DNA of 64,000 nucleotides from Lomentospora prolificans (Eukaryota; Ascomycota; Sordariomycetes; Microascales; Microascaceae): positions 4,216,001 through 4,280,000 of the forward strand of contig JARFXM010000009.1 in assembly GCA_029532625.1 (NCBI GenBank). Direction: 5' to 3'. The position numbers were made by a program, and so were the translations under genes. Of this stretch, positions 1 to 13,047 are shown one piece after another; within the stretch, counting starts at the first letter, position 1, and the number at the start of each line of letters is the position of its first letter. The notes below the pieces were generated by a model. That model made no database searches, was not told where the DNA came from, and saw nothing but the letters and a program-made list of their open reading frames with translations.

Positions 1-1354
1 TCAGCCAGTAAAACAGCGTAAAAGCATCTCTCGATTCCAAGTCGACAAGTCGAATTGCTCTTTGATTAATACACGCGCGCTTTCTTCATGCACGACAACG
101 GAGTCGCGTCAGCGCCATCTCCCAACGCAGCAAGTAAGCAAATGAAACATGCTGATAGGGTCCGGCCCCCCCCCCCTTGCATGGCAATCTTCTTTTCTTC
201 TTTTTCCTGTACCAAGTTATCACGTTATTTCGTCAAGGGAAATGAAAAAGAAGCAAAGGAAGCTTTCTGGCTCTGACCGCCCATCGCCACCCCCCTCTTA
301 TGCCGCCCTTTCTGTTCTGGAGCGTGTCATGTCTCTCTCTCCCTTGGCGATCGTTCTAAAACCTTCCAGACCCCTTCGGTCGCTCATTGGAGCATTTTTG
401 AACCGCAAACAATGGAGAAGAGAAGGAGAAGGAGAAGGAGGGGGATGAAAAATACCAAAGGCGCCCCAACCAGTGCGAAATCAACTTTGGTCCGCCCGCA
501 AATCCCGGGACGATCTCTCTTTTCGCTTACCGTGGAACACAACAACGGGAATGTCGCATGAAGCAAAAGGGTAGGGTGATCGACGAGAAGGTTCTCGGGT
601 TGGGTGCCCCCCGGTTTGGGGAGGTGGTAAGAGGCGTCGCCAGCGACTGGCCAGAAACCTCGGGCGGGTGGGTGCGTTAGCCGGATGCAGCTAGGAGGAA
701 AAAGGAACTTGACGGACGCAGGAATCCATGAGAGACGCTTGCAGACATGTGATGACCCCGTGAAAAATTTGAGGGAACTTGGCGGACGTCTTGGATCGGG
801 AAGCACGCCTGGAAACACAAGGCGACACTCGTGTACACGAAATGCCCCCGGTTTCCAGAACTAGCGTGGAATCAGCGAAAGAAACTCCGTGAGCCACGAC
901 AACTGCTTCTAGAACCGTATCCAAGAACCCGAGAGACGGCGTGCCAAGCATGAATCTTGCTTCTCCTTGCCTTGCACGCCGGCCCTGGTTGAACGCTAAA
1001 TAAGATTGAATTGAAACGAAACGTTCAAACTTGATCATTAATGCCAATACATGGTTACCTCGTAGCACCAATTATTTCCGACAAACCCAAAATCCCAAAG
1101 CAAAGACGTCATATCGACATGAAATAGCTTCCCCTTGTCGAGCCATCATGCCCCCAATCCAGTGTCCAGAAACGCTGTAAACCTATAACCCGAAACAGGT
1201 AAATCACGATCTACGAGGTCCTGCCAACCGCGTCTCCAAAGTGGTCGCCATCATCCATAACGGGGGGTTTATACTCTTTCCCCATCCCGTCCCCTGCGTT
1301 TGAATCATGAGCCGCAAGATCTGCGGATGAGCGCTCCAACCAGGTGCTCCAACC
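1..1354. other. Gene-free stretch downstream of CTF4
   Basis: This holds the 3' flank of the CTF4 gene and sequence leading out of the window. Short open frames on both strands have low-complexity or arginine/proline-rich translations and no recognisable motif. There is an 11-C homopolymer at about 166-176. I see no RNA gene or repeat family here. Confidence 0.5.
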
Positions 1355-3998
1355 TTAGTCCTCATCTTCATCCATGCCGTTGACTCTCCTCTCACCCAGC
1401 TCGCGAATCTTCTCCGCAAGGATCGTCCTGTCATACCTATCGGCAACTTTGCCGGCCGCTTCAGCCATCCTGCCCGTCTTGTCCCGCATAAGCTCAACCA
1501 TCTCCAGCGCCCGCATGCCGCGATCTTCCGCCTGGCGACACTCGATAGCCAACATCTTGAGCAGAGTCTTGTCCACTTCGAGCTCGAGCTTTGCCAGGAG
1601 CGACCGCTCTGCGTGCGTGGCGCTAGACCTGGCATCCACCAACACGTCGCGCATCTGTCGCGCGAGGATATCGGTAATGAGGAGCTGCTGCGTCAGCGTA
1701 TTTGCCTCACGCTGATCCTCGTCCATGTCCTCGTCTTCGGCACCATTATCAGCATCAGAGTCGCCATCCTCCCCGCCCGCCTTCCCGTTCCGCGCTCGCT
1801 TAGCCTTTGGCACTGCCGGCGTGAGTGGCACAGCAAACTCAAACTCTGAAAGCAAAGGTCGCGGAAAGTACGGGTATTGATCGCCGCCCTTGAGGATGAT
1901 GCAGTGAAACTTGTCGTCTGCGACAGCGATCGGGTAGTATGTTTCGTGTTTCCGTCCAGACGCCAAACGGTCAAGTAGTTTGGTATCGAGGAGCGGTACC
2001 CAGGATGCCCTTGACGGTTGCCTCCAGTGAAGAAGCGTCAGCAGTGTTCCTGTTGAGTCATATATGCAAGGATCCTAAGGCAAATCAAGTTAGCCGTCTG
2101 CCCTCCATTCACTGTACACATTGTAATCAACTTACACCCTTGTCGGAAAAGAAGACGCTGGTGATGTCAACGCCGTCGGGCAGGGCAACCGTATCCTCGT
2201 TCTGGCATATCTCGTCGCGTTTTATATTCTCGATCGAGTAGACCAACTTTGCGCGGCCGTCCGGACCTACGGGACCATTACCCATCGTAAGCACGTAGTC
2301 TTTCCAGCTGGCACAGGTGACTGCAGGGGTGTTTTTGGGCCTGTAGACACGGTAAGGAATGCCAAAGAGCGTGTAAATGCGCACATAGTTGGCGCTAGTG
2401 ACAACAGTCACGAAGGAGTCGCTCAACGACATAGCAACCACAGACTCTCCCTTAGGCAGCTCCGTCCTCCAGTCGCTTCGTTGGGTCCAGGTCTCGTGAG
2501 GTCTGTAGAACACGGTCGCTGGTAAGTCGTCTTTCGGCGGGTTAGAGAAGAGGGCGCCTTTCTCGTTGAGGCACGCTTTATCGTATAGGAATGTGTCCGT
2601 GAAGTGGAAGTCACGCTGGAACTCGTGATCATAAAACTCCACAGTAACGGTGTAGTGGGAATCTTGGTCAACAGTCCATACCACTCCGAGGAGGTTCAGG
2701 CAGAGGTACTTGCGGTTTCCTCGCCAAGGTGTTGAGCCTGGCTGGAAGGCGGCATGAACCTGAGGCTGCATAAGTTGACGGCGTTTGTTCGCATGGTCAC
2801 CATATGCATCATCCTCAGCAGGCCTCTTGCGGCCAGTTGTGTAGCCGGCGCCATCGTCATCGACAACGAAGTCATCCAGATCACCATCCACACCATAGTC
2901 CTCCAGGTCATCATCAAGAACTGCATCTTCGAGGCTGCCGAGGGAATCTCTCCTAGGCCGCGCTGCCAGTTGTTTGCCCGCAGCCTCTGGTTTCCTAGCA
3001 TTGCCCGAGATATCGGCCAATGGGTCGTGGAAGAAGGGTGAGGGCTGCAGTGGCAGCTTCAAAAACGACGAGAACTGATCCGAGACAAAATCGACATAGA
3101 TGAAGACTTCTCCTTCCGTGGTAGTGAACGAAAGGATATTTTTTTTCGGGTGCCAGGTCAGGTCAACAACGTTGTTAAAGTGGTGCCGGTCTATCACGCC
3201 CTGTGTCTTTGTTTCCCAGATCAGAACCTTGCCATCGTTGCCGGCTGTGGCAAGCATGGCGCCGTTCGGGGACCACGCTAGGGCAGTGATATCACCAAGA
3301 TGTCCGTTGGCGAACTTGCGCTGCTTCTCCCAGTCATTTTTCGACACTACCTGGATATCTCGCGTTGGTGTTGCCACGGCGAACGATCGGCCATCGGGGT
3401 GCCAGGCTAGCTCGCCAGAAACCTCCGAGTTACTGTCGAGTATGCCGATTACTCCGTCAACTTTCCTAATCAACTCTGGCGTTTCAGATGTCATCGAGTA
3501 GATGTAGATGATGCCATCAGTACATGTGAGGGCAATCAAACTACCCTTGGGATCAAATGAGAGATGCTTTGTTGAGCGGTTGTGGTCTTTCAAGGTCTTG
3601 ACCTGAAAGTTGTCCTCAGTATTGACAATCTTGACCGTCGTCTCGTCATTTGCAACAGCACACCACTTTCCATCCGGCGAAAGTGCCACATCCCGAACGG
3701 CTAGCGACGAACGAAGCAGGTACCGCTCAAACGACGCCGAAGCAAGGGAGTATAGGCTGACGGTGCCATCTTCAGAGCCGACGACGAAGAAATCACCGCC
3801 AGCCGCCACAGCAACGTTGTGCTCGGGGCATTCGTCGATATTTGTCGGTTCACCGTCAAAGCCCGTCTTGTACAGACGAATGGTGTTGTTCGAGCCGACC
3901 GTGATGAGTTGGGAGCCGTCGGGAGTGTAGGTGCAGCGCGTGGTGCCGGCCGTATGGGCTGGTCGCGATCGAGGCTTGATTCTGGCTGTTGAATCCAT
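1355..3998 (-). CDS. CTF4: CTF4/Mcl1/SepB replisome adaptor (WD40 + SepB domain)
   Basis: The model is complement(join(1355..2074,2136..3998)), 860 aa. The 61-bp intron has donor GTAAGT and acceptor TTAG, and splicing restores a continuous frame across the conserved stretch DKG/DP...WVPLLDTKLL. Family knowledge: Ctf4 (human AND-1/WDHD1, S. pombe Mcl1, Aspergillus SepB) is a trimeric hub linking the CMG helicase to DNA polymerase alpha and cohesion factors in the nucleus. Seen: N-terminal WD40 repeats (about residues 1-310), a very acidic linker (about 351-394) followed by a basic RKRP...KRR nuclear-localisation-like pair, then the second propeller (SepB/Mcl1-mid domain) and a C-terminal helical region rich in charged residues. 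The start MDSTARIKPR is chosen because an upstream in-frame ATG lacks WD40-like sequence. The length fits fungal orthologues. An ACGCGT box lies about 165 bp upstream. Confidence 0.93.
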
Positions 3999-6900
3999 GC
4001 TGAAAGTTAAAATCGGGCCGTAGGGGCACAATTGATCTCTGGGTATGATAATTGTCCCTCCCTCGTATGTCGAAGCCCGTTAGACCTCGTGAGGGTTAAG
4101 TGGAAAGTACGAAGGTATAGAGGACCGGAATTTTCAGGCGACTTGTCGACCGCGTCTCGGACGCGTCGCGTTCACAGCAGCACTTAAACGTCGTACAGGT
4201 CCACCCCTCCAATCACGCCTATGAACAGTACCACCTACCCCACTCTACGCCGATACCAGCTGGCTCCAACTGTCCCTTTATTCCACGACAATGACGACGT
4301 TGATGCTGTGGCTATGATATTGGACGCCATGCCATGATCCACGATGTATGCATCGGGATAGATAACCTATTTGCAACTGTGGCGATCGTAACTCGTCCCT
4401 ATCCACCCACATGCTTGTATGATTCCCTAATGCGGTTCGTAAATCTGGAGTGGTCCTCTTCTGTCTCGGCCAATGGACGTCGATCCTTTTCCACCACAAG
4501 TGCATACTCCAGAGTGCCGCCTGCCGCCCATTCCCCCAGCCTCTAGAAGAACAGTCGATCATTTCCTCGCCGTTAGCCCTCGTAAGACAAAAGAGATTAG
4601 GGAAAACAGCCTCGGAAAGCAGCATGGTTTGTCCGACCTCGTGAGCACTTCCGGATGTGCCAAGACCTGGGTTCGCATGGCCGAAGCACTCTCGCTGTTG
4701 TTACCCAACGCACATCTTCTCTCTCCAGGTCTTTTTTTATTACATTTCGTAGTTCCGTGTCGCGTTCCTGCAATGAAATCTCGCAGGATGCAGCGCCGCG
4801 AAGCCCCGGTGCCGTAGCCCTAGGTCCTGTCTTGCACGAAGTATAGATTAGGCTTGCTGGCATCGCGGCTTCATGACAGAAGGCGGGAAGCGCTGTGATA
4901 TCTGCGATCTAGGCGGAGGTGTTGCTCCTCAGGCAGCAGATTGAACGTAAACCAGGATAAATTCCACTACTACAACGGGAGAGTGAAGCATTCCAGCAGA
5001 AGATAAGGACCCGGCAGATGCGGCCGAGTCTGCAAGCAAGCACTGATACGAGCGCCGGCTATGGTGCCATTGAGTGGCTTATTGATACTGTAGTGATCTA
5101 GGTGACCTAACTCCATAGATTGATCCTGCCATCATTGCCAACTCTCTGGTCGCGAAGACTCGCTGGGGGTATCAGTCAATCAAGGGTGATGATAGACACA
5201 GGTTTCGGAGAGATAGAGCTTTAGACATAGCGCCCTGATGCCTGACAGTGTGACATCGCCAGCTCCTGGGTCGGACGTACGCCGGCCGGGACGACCCCGT
5301 AGTGTGCTACGGCTCTTTTCCGCATGCCCAGGAACTTTCCCTCGCCAATGACGCGGACCCTCCGTCATCCGGGATATTAATGGCTCTCCGGATCGTTCTG
5401 ACTGCGGCATCCCGGATATCTATCAACCTCAGACGAACCGGACATGAACATATGATTGCCGAGCACCCAAAGAATAGCGGCTCTTGGTTCATTTTCAGAT
5501 GTGAGGAGTAGAGAATGTATTTCAGCCAAAATCCAGTACGAGGGGCGGCAAAGCACCTCGCCAGCAAGCTCCACGGCCGATGGTTTACTACGGCATCTCT
5601 CACCTTAAAAGTTTTTCGGAATTCGCGTACTTGGTCGCGATGCAGGCAAGGCTGAGCGGAACAACGAGGTCTTCCTCAAAACACTGCATGAGGGGTACCA
5701 AGTGCTTCGGCCCGCGCTCGCGGGCAGTAGGGGGTTACAGCCGGAAGGCTAGACGTCCGGACGCTATGGACAAGTCTTGACGAGGACTTCGACCCCCTGG
5801 GCCAAAGCAGAAGATCTTCGAGGGCATCACCGATCCTTAAATGAGTGGGGTTTACCCCAGGCTATGGCTTTCACAATCCGCAGCTTAAGAATCGGCTTGG
5901 AACTCCACCCATGTGCTGCTACCTACCGATACCTTCGAGAAGGTAAGGATGGAAGGCTCCGTCTCCGACGCCGGTCTCATCAAGGATATACCTGTTTGCT
6001 AAAAAGGCCGAAAAGGGGAATAGCTTAGGCTGGGCGTAAGATTATCAAGACAACGGTTCCAAAGTTCACAGACGAAAGGTGCCAGTGAGATGGTTTGAGG
6101 ATGACCAAGGACCTTCCAATGCGACGAGGGAAGTCCCGGCGTCGTTCTTCCGCTTATTCCTAATGGCCTCTAGTTAGTAGGTTACGGCCCCTCGGCCCCC
6201 ATGGCCCCGATATAACATGCCTGGGAATGGCATCCATGTGACGCGGAGCTATCCAAACATACTTCCGGGTGCTCGGCTTCCCAACAGGGCCACCTTCTAT
6301 AGAACCTGCCCCTATTCCAGCCAAATTCCGTTGCAGGAGATACCCGAAGGGTATTAATCGGCTTGTCAACTTCGAGAAACAGCTAGAGACTAAGCACAAA
6401 ATCGAGATCCCACCCAGAGCCGAGGGGTGTTTGGGGTTCCTGGAGCCTGGCTTCGAGTCGAGTGGCGGAAGCCAGAGAAGAGCCACTCGAATACGAAGCT
6501 GTCAAGTGGGGGTCGTGGATGAGCGCAGTTACAGTTAACAATGAGGGGATCATGTTTGGGGGAGTGGGATGTTACCAAAGCCTCTAGCGGTCTGCGAGCT
6601 TTGTGACGTTGCATGGCAATGGACACGACTTAAGACCTAACCACCAGACTCGAGGTGCCAAAGCGAGCACGCTCAGTGGATTTTTATAGGATCCGGCCAA
6701 GACTCACGGCGGCTCACAGGGTTCACGAGCTCACGGGGCTCACGATGGCGCAGCGGGGCCGTGCCTTGGGAGGATGGTATTAGTTTCAAGCCTCCCTCCC
6801 TTCATATCTACCATTATGCATGCAACAACTTCGCTTTAAGACGAATCGCGACAATTCGAAGCTATTTATCTTAGAGAGGTATCGCGTGGAGCTTACACCG

Positions 6901-7778
6901 AACGAAACCCCATGGTGACCATCTTGAATGAGAACTTGCTAATGCGAAATTGGTCGGAATTTGCCTAAAGGTTCAAGCCGATGGATATCAAATTGTCGAA
7001 TGCATGCAGTCTAGCTAATTTTTGTCATATCCAGTAGATGTGAGGCCGCGAGCAAGACTGCGCGACTATCCATGTAGATAGGAGCTGGGGAGTGCCCGTG
7101 GAGGCAATTGGGGTTGGAGAGCGATTCCGAGAGTGATATCACTTGAGGTGGGCTCTACTTGGAGCGTCTAAGCAATCTATAGGAATGCTTGAGGCACGTC
7201 AATGGTTAATCAATCGATTCCTTCCAACATGTGACGAAGCATCAGGCGGGCCAGTGATGGGTTATGAGGACGGAGTTTGAACCGTCTGCTGCAATGACCC
7301 CAAAATTCTGATTAACACAACTCGAGACTGACGTGGGCGGATGCTCCTAGAGACATGAAGGGACCCGCCAGCCCTGCGGATCTATCCACCATTCTCATGC
7401 CTCTACCTTCTTGCCTCTAATTCTCTAGTGCCCAGGGCTCTATATTGTGATATCACCGCTTCCACAGCCAGCTTCGTTTAAACAGTGAACCTCGACAAGT
7501 ACATGGGCCCCACTGAAAATGTACTTGTCGGGGGCTTCCGAGAATGGCGGTCCAACATTTGAACATTGAAGAATTGCCAAAACGGCGCCAGACAGCGACA
7601 CCCCGACTCTCTACGAACTTGATCCAATGGATCTAGGCAGACGAATTAAATTTCGGTGAAATAAAGGGCGATAGGTGCTTCTCTCATATCTTCCCCCATT
7701 TTTTTCTCTTCTGCATTAGAAGTCTATATTGGAGCCTAATCGAATTCTCATCAACTACCCCTCCCCCCAACTTCCAGC
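3999..7778. other. Divergent intergenic region between CTF4 and the WD40 gene
   Basis: About 3.8 kb between two divergently transcribed genes. The left end is the CTF4 promoter and the right end (about 7,640-7,778) is a pyrimidine-rich leader typical of a fungal promoter. The middle has only short overlapping frames with stops on both strands and no domain I recognise. I see no terminal repeats, tRNA or transposase motifs. Base composition is like the rest of the window, not AT-rich as in heavily mutated (RIP) repeats. Confidence 0.5.
4161..4166. promoter_or_regulatory. MCB-like ACGCGT box upstream of CTF4
   Basis: A perfect ACGCGT lies 163 bp upstream of the CTF4 start codon, within the GC-rich string CGGACGCGTCGCG. 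MluI cell-cycle boxes are bound by the MBF transcription factor at G1/S genes. The hexamer is also expected by chance about every few kb here, so only the position next to a replication gene makes it interesting. Confidence 0.35.
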
Positions 7779-9116
7779 ATGAATTCCAACGACCCCAGAA
7801 ACTTCTTCGAGACCGAGTAAGTCAAGGTTTCGCGAGCAAGGACAAGAACTCAACTAACTACGTCGACTAGTGCGGCCATCGAGCGGCGAGAAAAGCGGGA
7901 AGCCAAGAAGGCGAACAAATTTGGCAACCCAATCGTACTGAAATCCAAGATCCTTGCTGTCATCAATGATCCCACCTCACCTTCTTCTTCCGTGCTAGTC
8001 GCGGAGGCCGCGGGCAAAGTTCGCCGGGTCAGTATCGAGGTAAGAGACCTCTACAGACTTACACCTTTTCGTGCTCCGAGGAGGTTGCTATAGAGAACTA
8101 TGGAAGCTCACAGGGTGTAGACGTCTTCTGTCACCAAGACGTATCAAGGTCCTAACAATCCGGTTTGTTGCGTGGCCGTGGGTGGCAGGCAGAACGACGT
8201 CGTCTATGCCGGCTCATGGGATAAGTGCATTTGGTCCTGGGATCTAGCCACGGGCCAACCCAAGTCCAAGTTTATAGGTCACTCTGACTTCGTCAAGTCT
8301 ATCGTCTGGGCTAGGCTGGGGGATATGGACGTTCTCGTGAGCGGCGGGTCTGACAAGAAGATCATGGTGTGGGACGCCAATACTGCCACTCGTATACATA
8401 CTATACAGGATCCGACGGCGACGATGCTTGCAATCCAGCACCTTGCCGTGGACCCAGTCCTATCATCCTCCGAGGAGATCGTCGTTGTAAGCGCGAGCAG
8501 TGACCCGCACATCCGTCGCTGGCGTATCAAGAAGGACTCCTACGAACAACTCTCCGAGATCCACCCCGACGCACCCGGAGCCGAGCGACCAACTATCCAG
8601 GAGCATGAGACGAGTGTTTACAAGCTCGTGTTCGAGACAGATGGTGAGGATGGTGATCTGTGGACGGCCAGCGCTGATGGGACGGCAAAGTGCCTCTCGC
8701 GCGCACGCCACTTCACCATGGAAGACGAATACGCGCACGGCGATTACCTCAGAGCAGTGGTGCCTACAGATACGTGGGTAATTACGGCTGGGAGAGACGA
8801 GGATGTCAAGGTGTGGGATCGGTCGACGGGCAGCCTCTACTGTGCCCTGGAGGGCCACTTCGATGAGATCACGGACTTGGCGCTTCTGCCAGATCCACGA
8901 GGCACCCACCACAGGATCTGCAGTGTGAGCATTGACGGAACTATCAGGACGTGGCCACTCATGAAGCAGCAGCTGGACAACCTAGTGGAGGAGATCAAGG
9001 AAGCCAACAGTCAGCCTCCCGAAGAAGAGAAGAAAACCAACGGCACAAACGGTGCAAGCGCGCTAACGGCCGAGGAGGAAGCCGAGCTCGCGGAGCTAAT
9101 GGATGATGATGACTAG
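7779..9116 (+). CDS. WD40-repeat protein of unknown role
   Basis: The model is join(7779..7816,7871..8039,8121..9116), 400 aa. Exon 1 starts ATGAATTCC and ends in a GTAAGT donor. The first acceptor follows a CTAAC branch site, and the second is GTGTAG. Both joins keep frame and give MNSNDPRNFFETDAAIERRE..., then a propeller. Seen: WD40-type strands including AGSWDKCIWSWDL, SGGSDKKIMVWD, SASSDPHIRRWRI, TAGRDEDVKVWD and SIDGTIRTWPL, then an acidic tail ending in four aspartates. This is one short beta-propeller plus N- and C-terminal tails, as in small scaffold WD proteins. I recognise it as a conserved fungal WD40 protein but cannot assign a complex. It is not SWD2 or CTF4, which occur elsewhere in the window. 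Confidence 0.85.
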
Positions 9117-12100
9117 ACTAGCTATTTTACGCATTACACTAGCGAAATACAGGAGGGCGTTCTTCCTCGCCGCTGTGCCACATATTTCGGTGTTCCCGTC
9201 CGAAGCGGGTTGTTGGCGGAAGTCTCAGAAACTGCAAGGGGTGAAAGTAAAAGGTCGGCTGTGAGGGGCTTGTTCACAGCAAGATCTCGAAGCCGCCTTT
9301 GCTAAAGCGTAGCATTAAGATGGGCACTCGAGCGCCGGGATCGGAACCCCGGTCCCGATTCTCGTCTCTTTGCTAGGGGGGAGGTGCTTCTTCTATCCTA
9401 CGATACTGCGAGCGAGCCAACCTGCCAAAGTAGAATATCGGGTCTAACGCAGGACAAGAATGAAGGGTGATTCCTAAGATAAAGGATGAAGCAAGGCATT
9501 TCGCGGACCCAGTACGGTAGGTACCCGACGAATTGAGACCAAGACCGACCCACAAAAGAGCTAGCCGAGAAGATTCTCGTCGGGCTTTTCACTACGATGG
9601 GGCGGCGGAATGGTCACCTCACCCCCCTTGCGTTCGATGAGGAGATGCTAGGCGCCGCCCGCACACCAAAAGCGGGTGTATCAAGATCGGTTCCACGAAC
9701 CACTGGGCCGGTGTCGTGTTGTTTGTTAGGACTTTAGGAACTGGCGAGTTCTATTAGGATTGTACTTGACTTCGTTGGATGGCTAAAGGTTGCCAACAAC
9801 ATACGGAGCAGGACAAAATCCAAAATTTCATGAATGGCTATTAGATGAAAGGAGGGTCTTCTAGAGATTCTCTGTTCTACGGTTCTACCTTTGTATTACT
9901 GGCCCAAGACAGACAGAGAATGACCTAGGGCGATTTTGATTGGGCGCCTCGAGCTGCAAACCCAAGGAGTTCACAAATCGTGGTTTACATGAGAAGAGCG
10001 AACGCTCGTGCACTTCGTGTCGGCTGTTATGGAATGGGCTGGACCAAGGTACGACATGTGCACATGTAAATTTGAAAAGCCACCGCCTTTCCGGCTTTCC
10101 CCAAGGCGGGAGACCGCTGTAACGAGATGCAAGTCGAAGCAGCTACCCAAGTGTAGAGGTTTCTAGGCGGTTGAGGGGACCAGGTTTGGCTCCATGGACG
10201 GTGCTTTTTCTGGTGTATTGGACTCGGGAGGTTGGGATGGACGCACTTGGCATCGGAGCGACCAGAATCCGATGAAATTCAGATGGGTGAAACAAACTTG
10301 AACGCACAGATTTGTACCAGGAGCTGGATGACAGCTCACACTTCTGGAAGTCGCTTGATAGCCTGGCTGATGTCCGGAGTGTGTATCCGTCAGGCCAGAT
10401 GACAAGCTGGGGGAGAGCCCTGGCAAATTCCGTCGAAATTTGGTACACCTCGCACTAGTGTTCCATCGGCCCCCGGCGAAGACGCTTGGAGATGGACCGC
10501 TAATCTTGCAGAGCAGCTTTACTTTTACTTTTAGACAAGAGGCAAATCTTCAGAGTTTTCCAATCTCCCGGGTACCTCTCCTCAAGAGTGCCCCTTGCAC
10601 CTGAATAATTTCAAAGAGTGGGTGACGGGGGGTCGTCGGTGATAGGAATTGAAATTGAGAGATTGCCGCGGACCCTTGCATATTCAGCTTCGAAGCATGG
10701 AAAAAATCCCAAGAAATCGATCTTTCTACTTGTACAAAAGCTCGATTCAAGTTGCCGAAACAAGATGAGAAACGGGTACGAATTTGAGAAGCCGTCCAAC
10801 AACACACCCATTCTTTTGGTGCGATCCTTCGCTGAGTCCTATTCGGATCGGACCCGCGCGCCTGACCATGGCAGCCAAAATTCGTTTGGTGTGCTTTGAC
10901 TCCTTTTCTGCCGCTGTCAAAACGTCAAAGCCTGCCCATGCCGCGCAAGCTAGGCTAGGAGTCGGACGGAGCAAGCACCGGAAAGCCAAAATACCGACGG
11001 CCTCCGCTTTGCGATAGGCATGGCCTTTACCTTTTTTGGGGCACAGACTCTATTGAATGACAAGAGGCCCCGCGCCGCTTGTCTGTGCTCGCGCTGATCA
11101 GGCCCGGCGTGTTTGGATAGCCTGGAACCAGGAACTGCACACCCAAACAGCCTGGCCAGCAACCTGTGGCTAACGATAGTGCGACGCTAGTCCTGGGAGA
11201 GAATCTTGCATGCGTTCTCTCCTGAGGCTCGAGGTTGAGGTTCTACTCTTGGAGAAGGTTCCGCAGACTCCATTGATATGCGGGATGTGATGATATTCTT
11301 AGCAAAAGCTGGGCGGCTATCGGAGTCGTAGTCTGCGATGACTGTTCCACGAACCAAGGATTATCCTCAGCATGGGGCACCGGGCTCGAATCATATCCTC
11401 CGCCCGGAAAAGACTGCTCAGCTCAACTCCTGGAAATACCCAAGATGATTTCTCGTGATTTGCCAGGGACATGGATTGGTTGAGATCCTTGTGTCAATCC
11501 TGACAAGCTCATCTGGGGATGATCACGAGCAGTCTTGCCATGGTTTGGAGAATTCTCTTTTAGTCCTATTTGTTTAAAAGGTGACTTCCTGATCAGATCG
11601 GTTGCGGTCGGAGAGGCTCGCGAATGCGGTGATCAGCGGATTAGACCAAGAACGCGGATCACAACTTGCATTTGTCGGCTGCGAGGCAGGATCACGATTA
11701 CGGGGCAACTTACCTGACAGAGCAAATGAGTGACGAGCCAAACCAGGATCAATAGAGAGACCGATCAAGGGTAGTCAGCAGAAGGTGGGCAACATGGTTC
11801 GAGGTTGTATTCGTAGGAGTCTGAGTGCCTCAGGGCGCGTTCACAGGGGCTGAGAGGGTTAGTTGGTGGATGAGAGCAGCCGTCATCACAGTAACAATGA
11901 CCCTCTTTCTGGGTCATACTTTCTCAGAGTTCGGGTTACAGTTCCTTCCCTTACTAGGCAATGTATTATTATCCTTCCAACCTGCCTTACAGGAGTCATC
12001 GTGCAGTCGCACAGTCACACAATGGCCATTATTATTGGTCATTGATCAATTTAATGTTCGATCATAGATCACAACCCTAGCACAAATGCATGCTTGTAGT

Positions 12101-13003
12101 CGCTACATGTGGTCCTATTTTGCCATTGCCCTGAATATGGTGCCCAATGCTCCCCTCCACATGCCAGCCAGCCAGGCCAGGCCAGATGCTGCCCTTGGTA
12201 CTGGCCTTTATAGCTCTAATTCTAAGCCACATCAATTTCTACTGACTAACACGACCAGCCCCAATTTGATTCTATCACTGTATGAAGGTAATACACACCT
12301 CATTCAATAGACCTTGGTATCTCTCCGCTTGTCACCATCAAGCCCTTTTTATCCCGACTGGCAATCGGCTATAGACAAGGCTAAATATGGCAACTGTTGG
12401 AAGTAGAATGCCTCGACCTCTCTTCTCCCAAAGCAATACCCTGTTTAGCTGGCCGCAATACCCGAAGTGCCGAAACGGTGGGATGAGGATAGGCATACGA
12501 GGAGTCAGCCATTGGAAGCGGCTTTGCCCCCTTGTTAGAGCGGCCGATATCACAAATCCCAGGCGAATAAGAGGCGACGATTATGTGCTGGCTGTGAACT
12601 AGGGTGGAATAGCCGTACATTAGCGTCTCCCACCCCAGAGGGATAGCTGGGAATTGGCTGACCATGGCAAGCATGGTTTCCCAAGAACCGACCGAAGCAT
12701 AGGGTGCAGTCCGACGGTTTTAATTTAGGACGACACGACTGCCCTTTTCTCCGGGGAGGAACAGCCAGCATTAAAATCGTTGCCGCACTCTGGCTCAGCA
12801 TCGGTCGCCCTCGCCAGCCAGCGGTCACGGCAGGGCGTGGCACAAGCTACAATCCAGTTGTGCATTTTCGATTGCCTCGAGATTCCAATGGGTGATCTCG
12901 CTAGACGTCACCGTGCAACAGCCGCCTGGCGGTGAGTATGAAGAATGTTACACTGTGATAGCCCCTAGGATGTGTATTGATAAGTATTGATGTGTATTAT
13001 TGA

Positions 13004-13047
13004 TGTGTGTGTGTATGTGTGTGTGTGCGTGTGTGTTGTGTGTGTGC
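13004..13047. repeat. Imperfect (TG)n microsatellite
   Basis: About 44 bp of TG dinucleotides interrupted by single A, C and T bases, inside the gene-poor tract. It can be read directly from the sequence. Confidence 0.95.

Noticed and set aside
3999..7778. Possible decayed transposon in the CTF4 upstream region
   Set aside because: I found no terminal repeats, reverse transcriptase or transposase motifs, and no AT-rich RIP-like composition.
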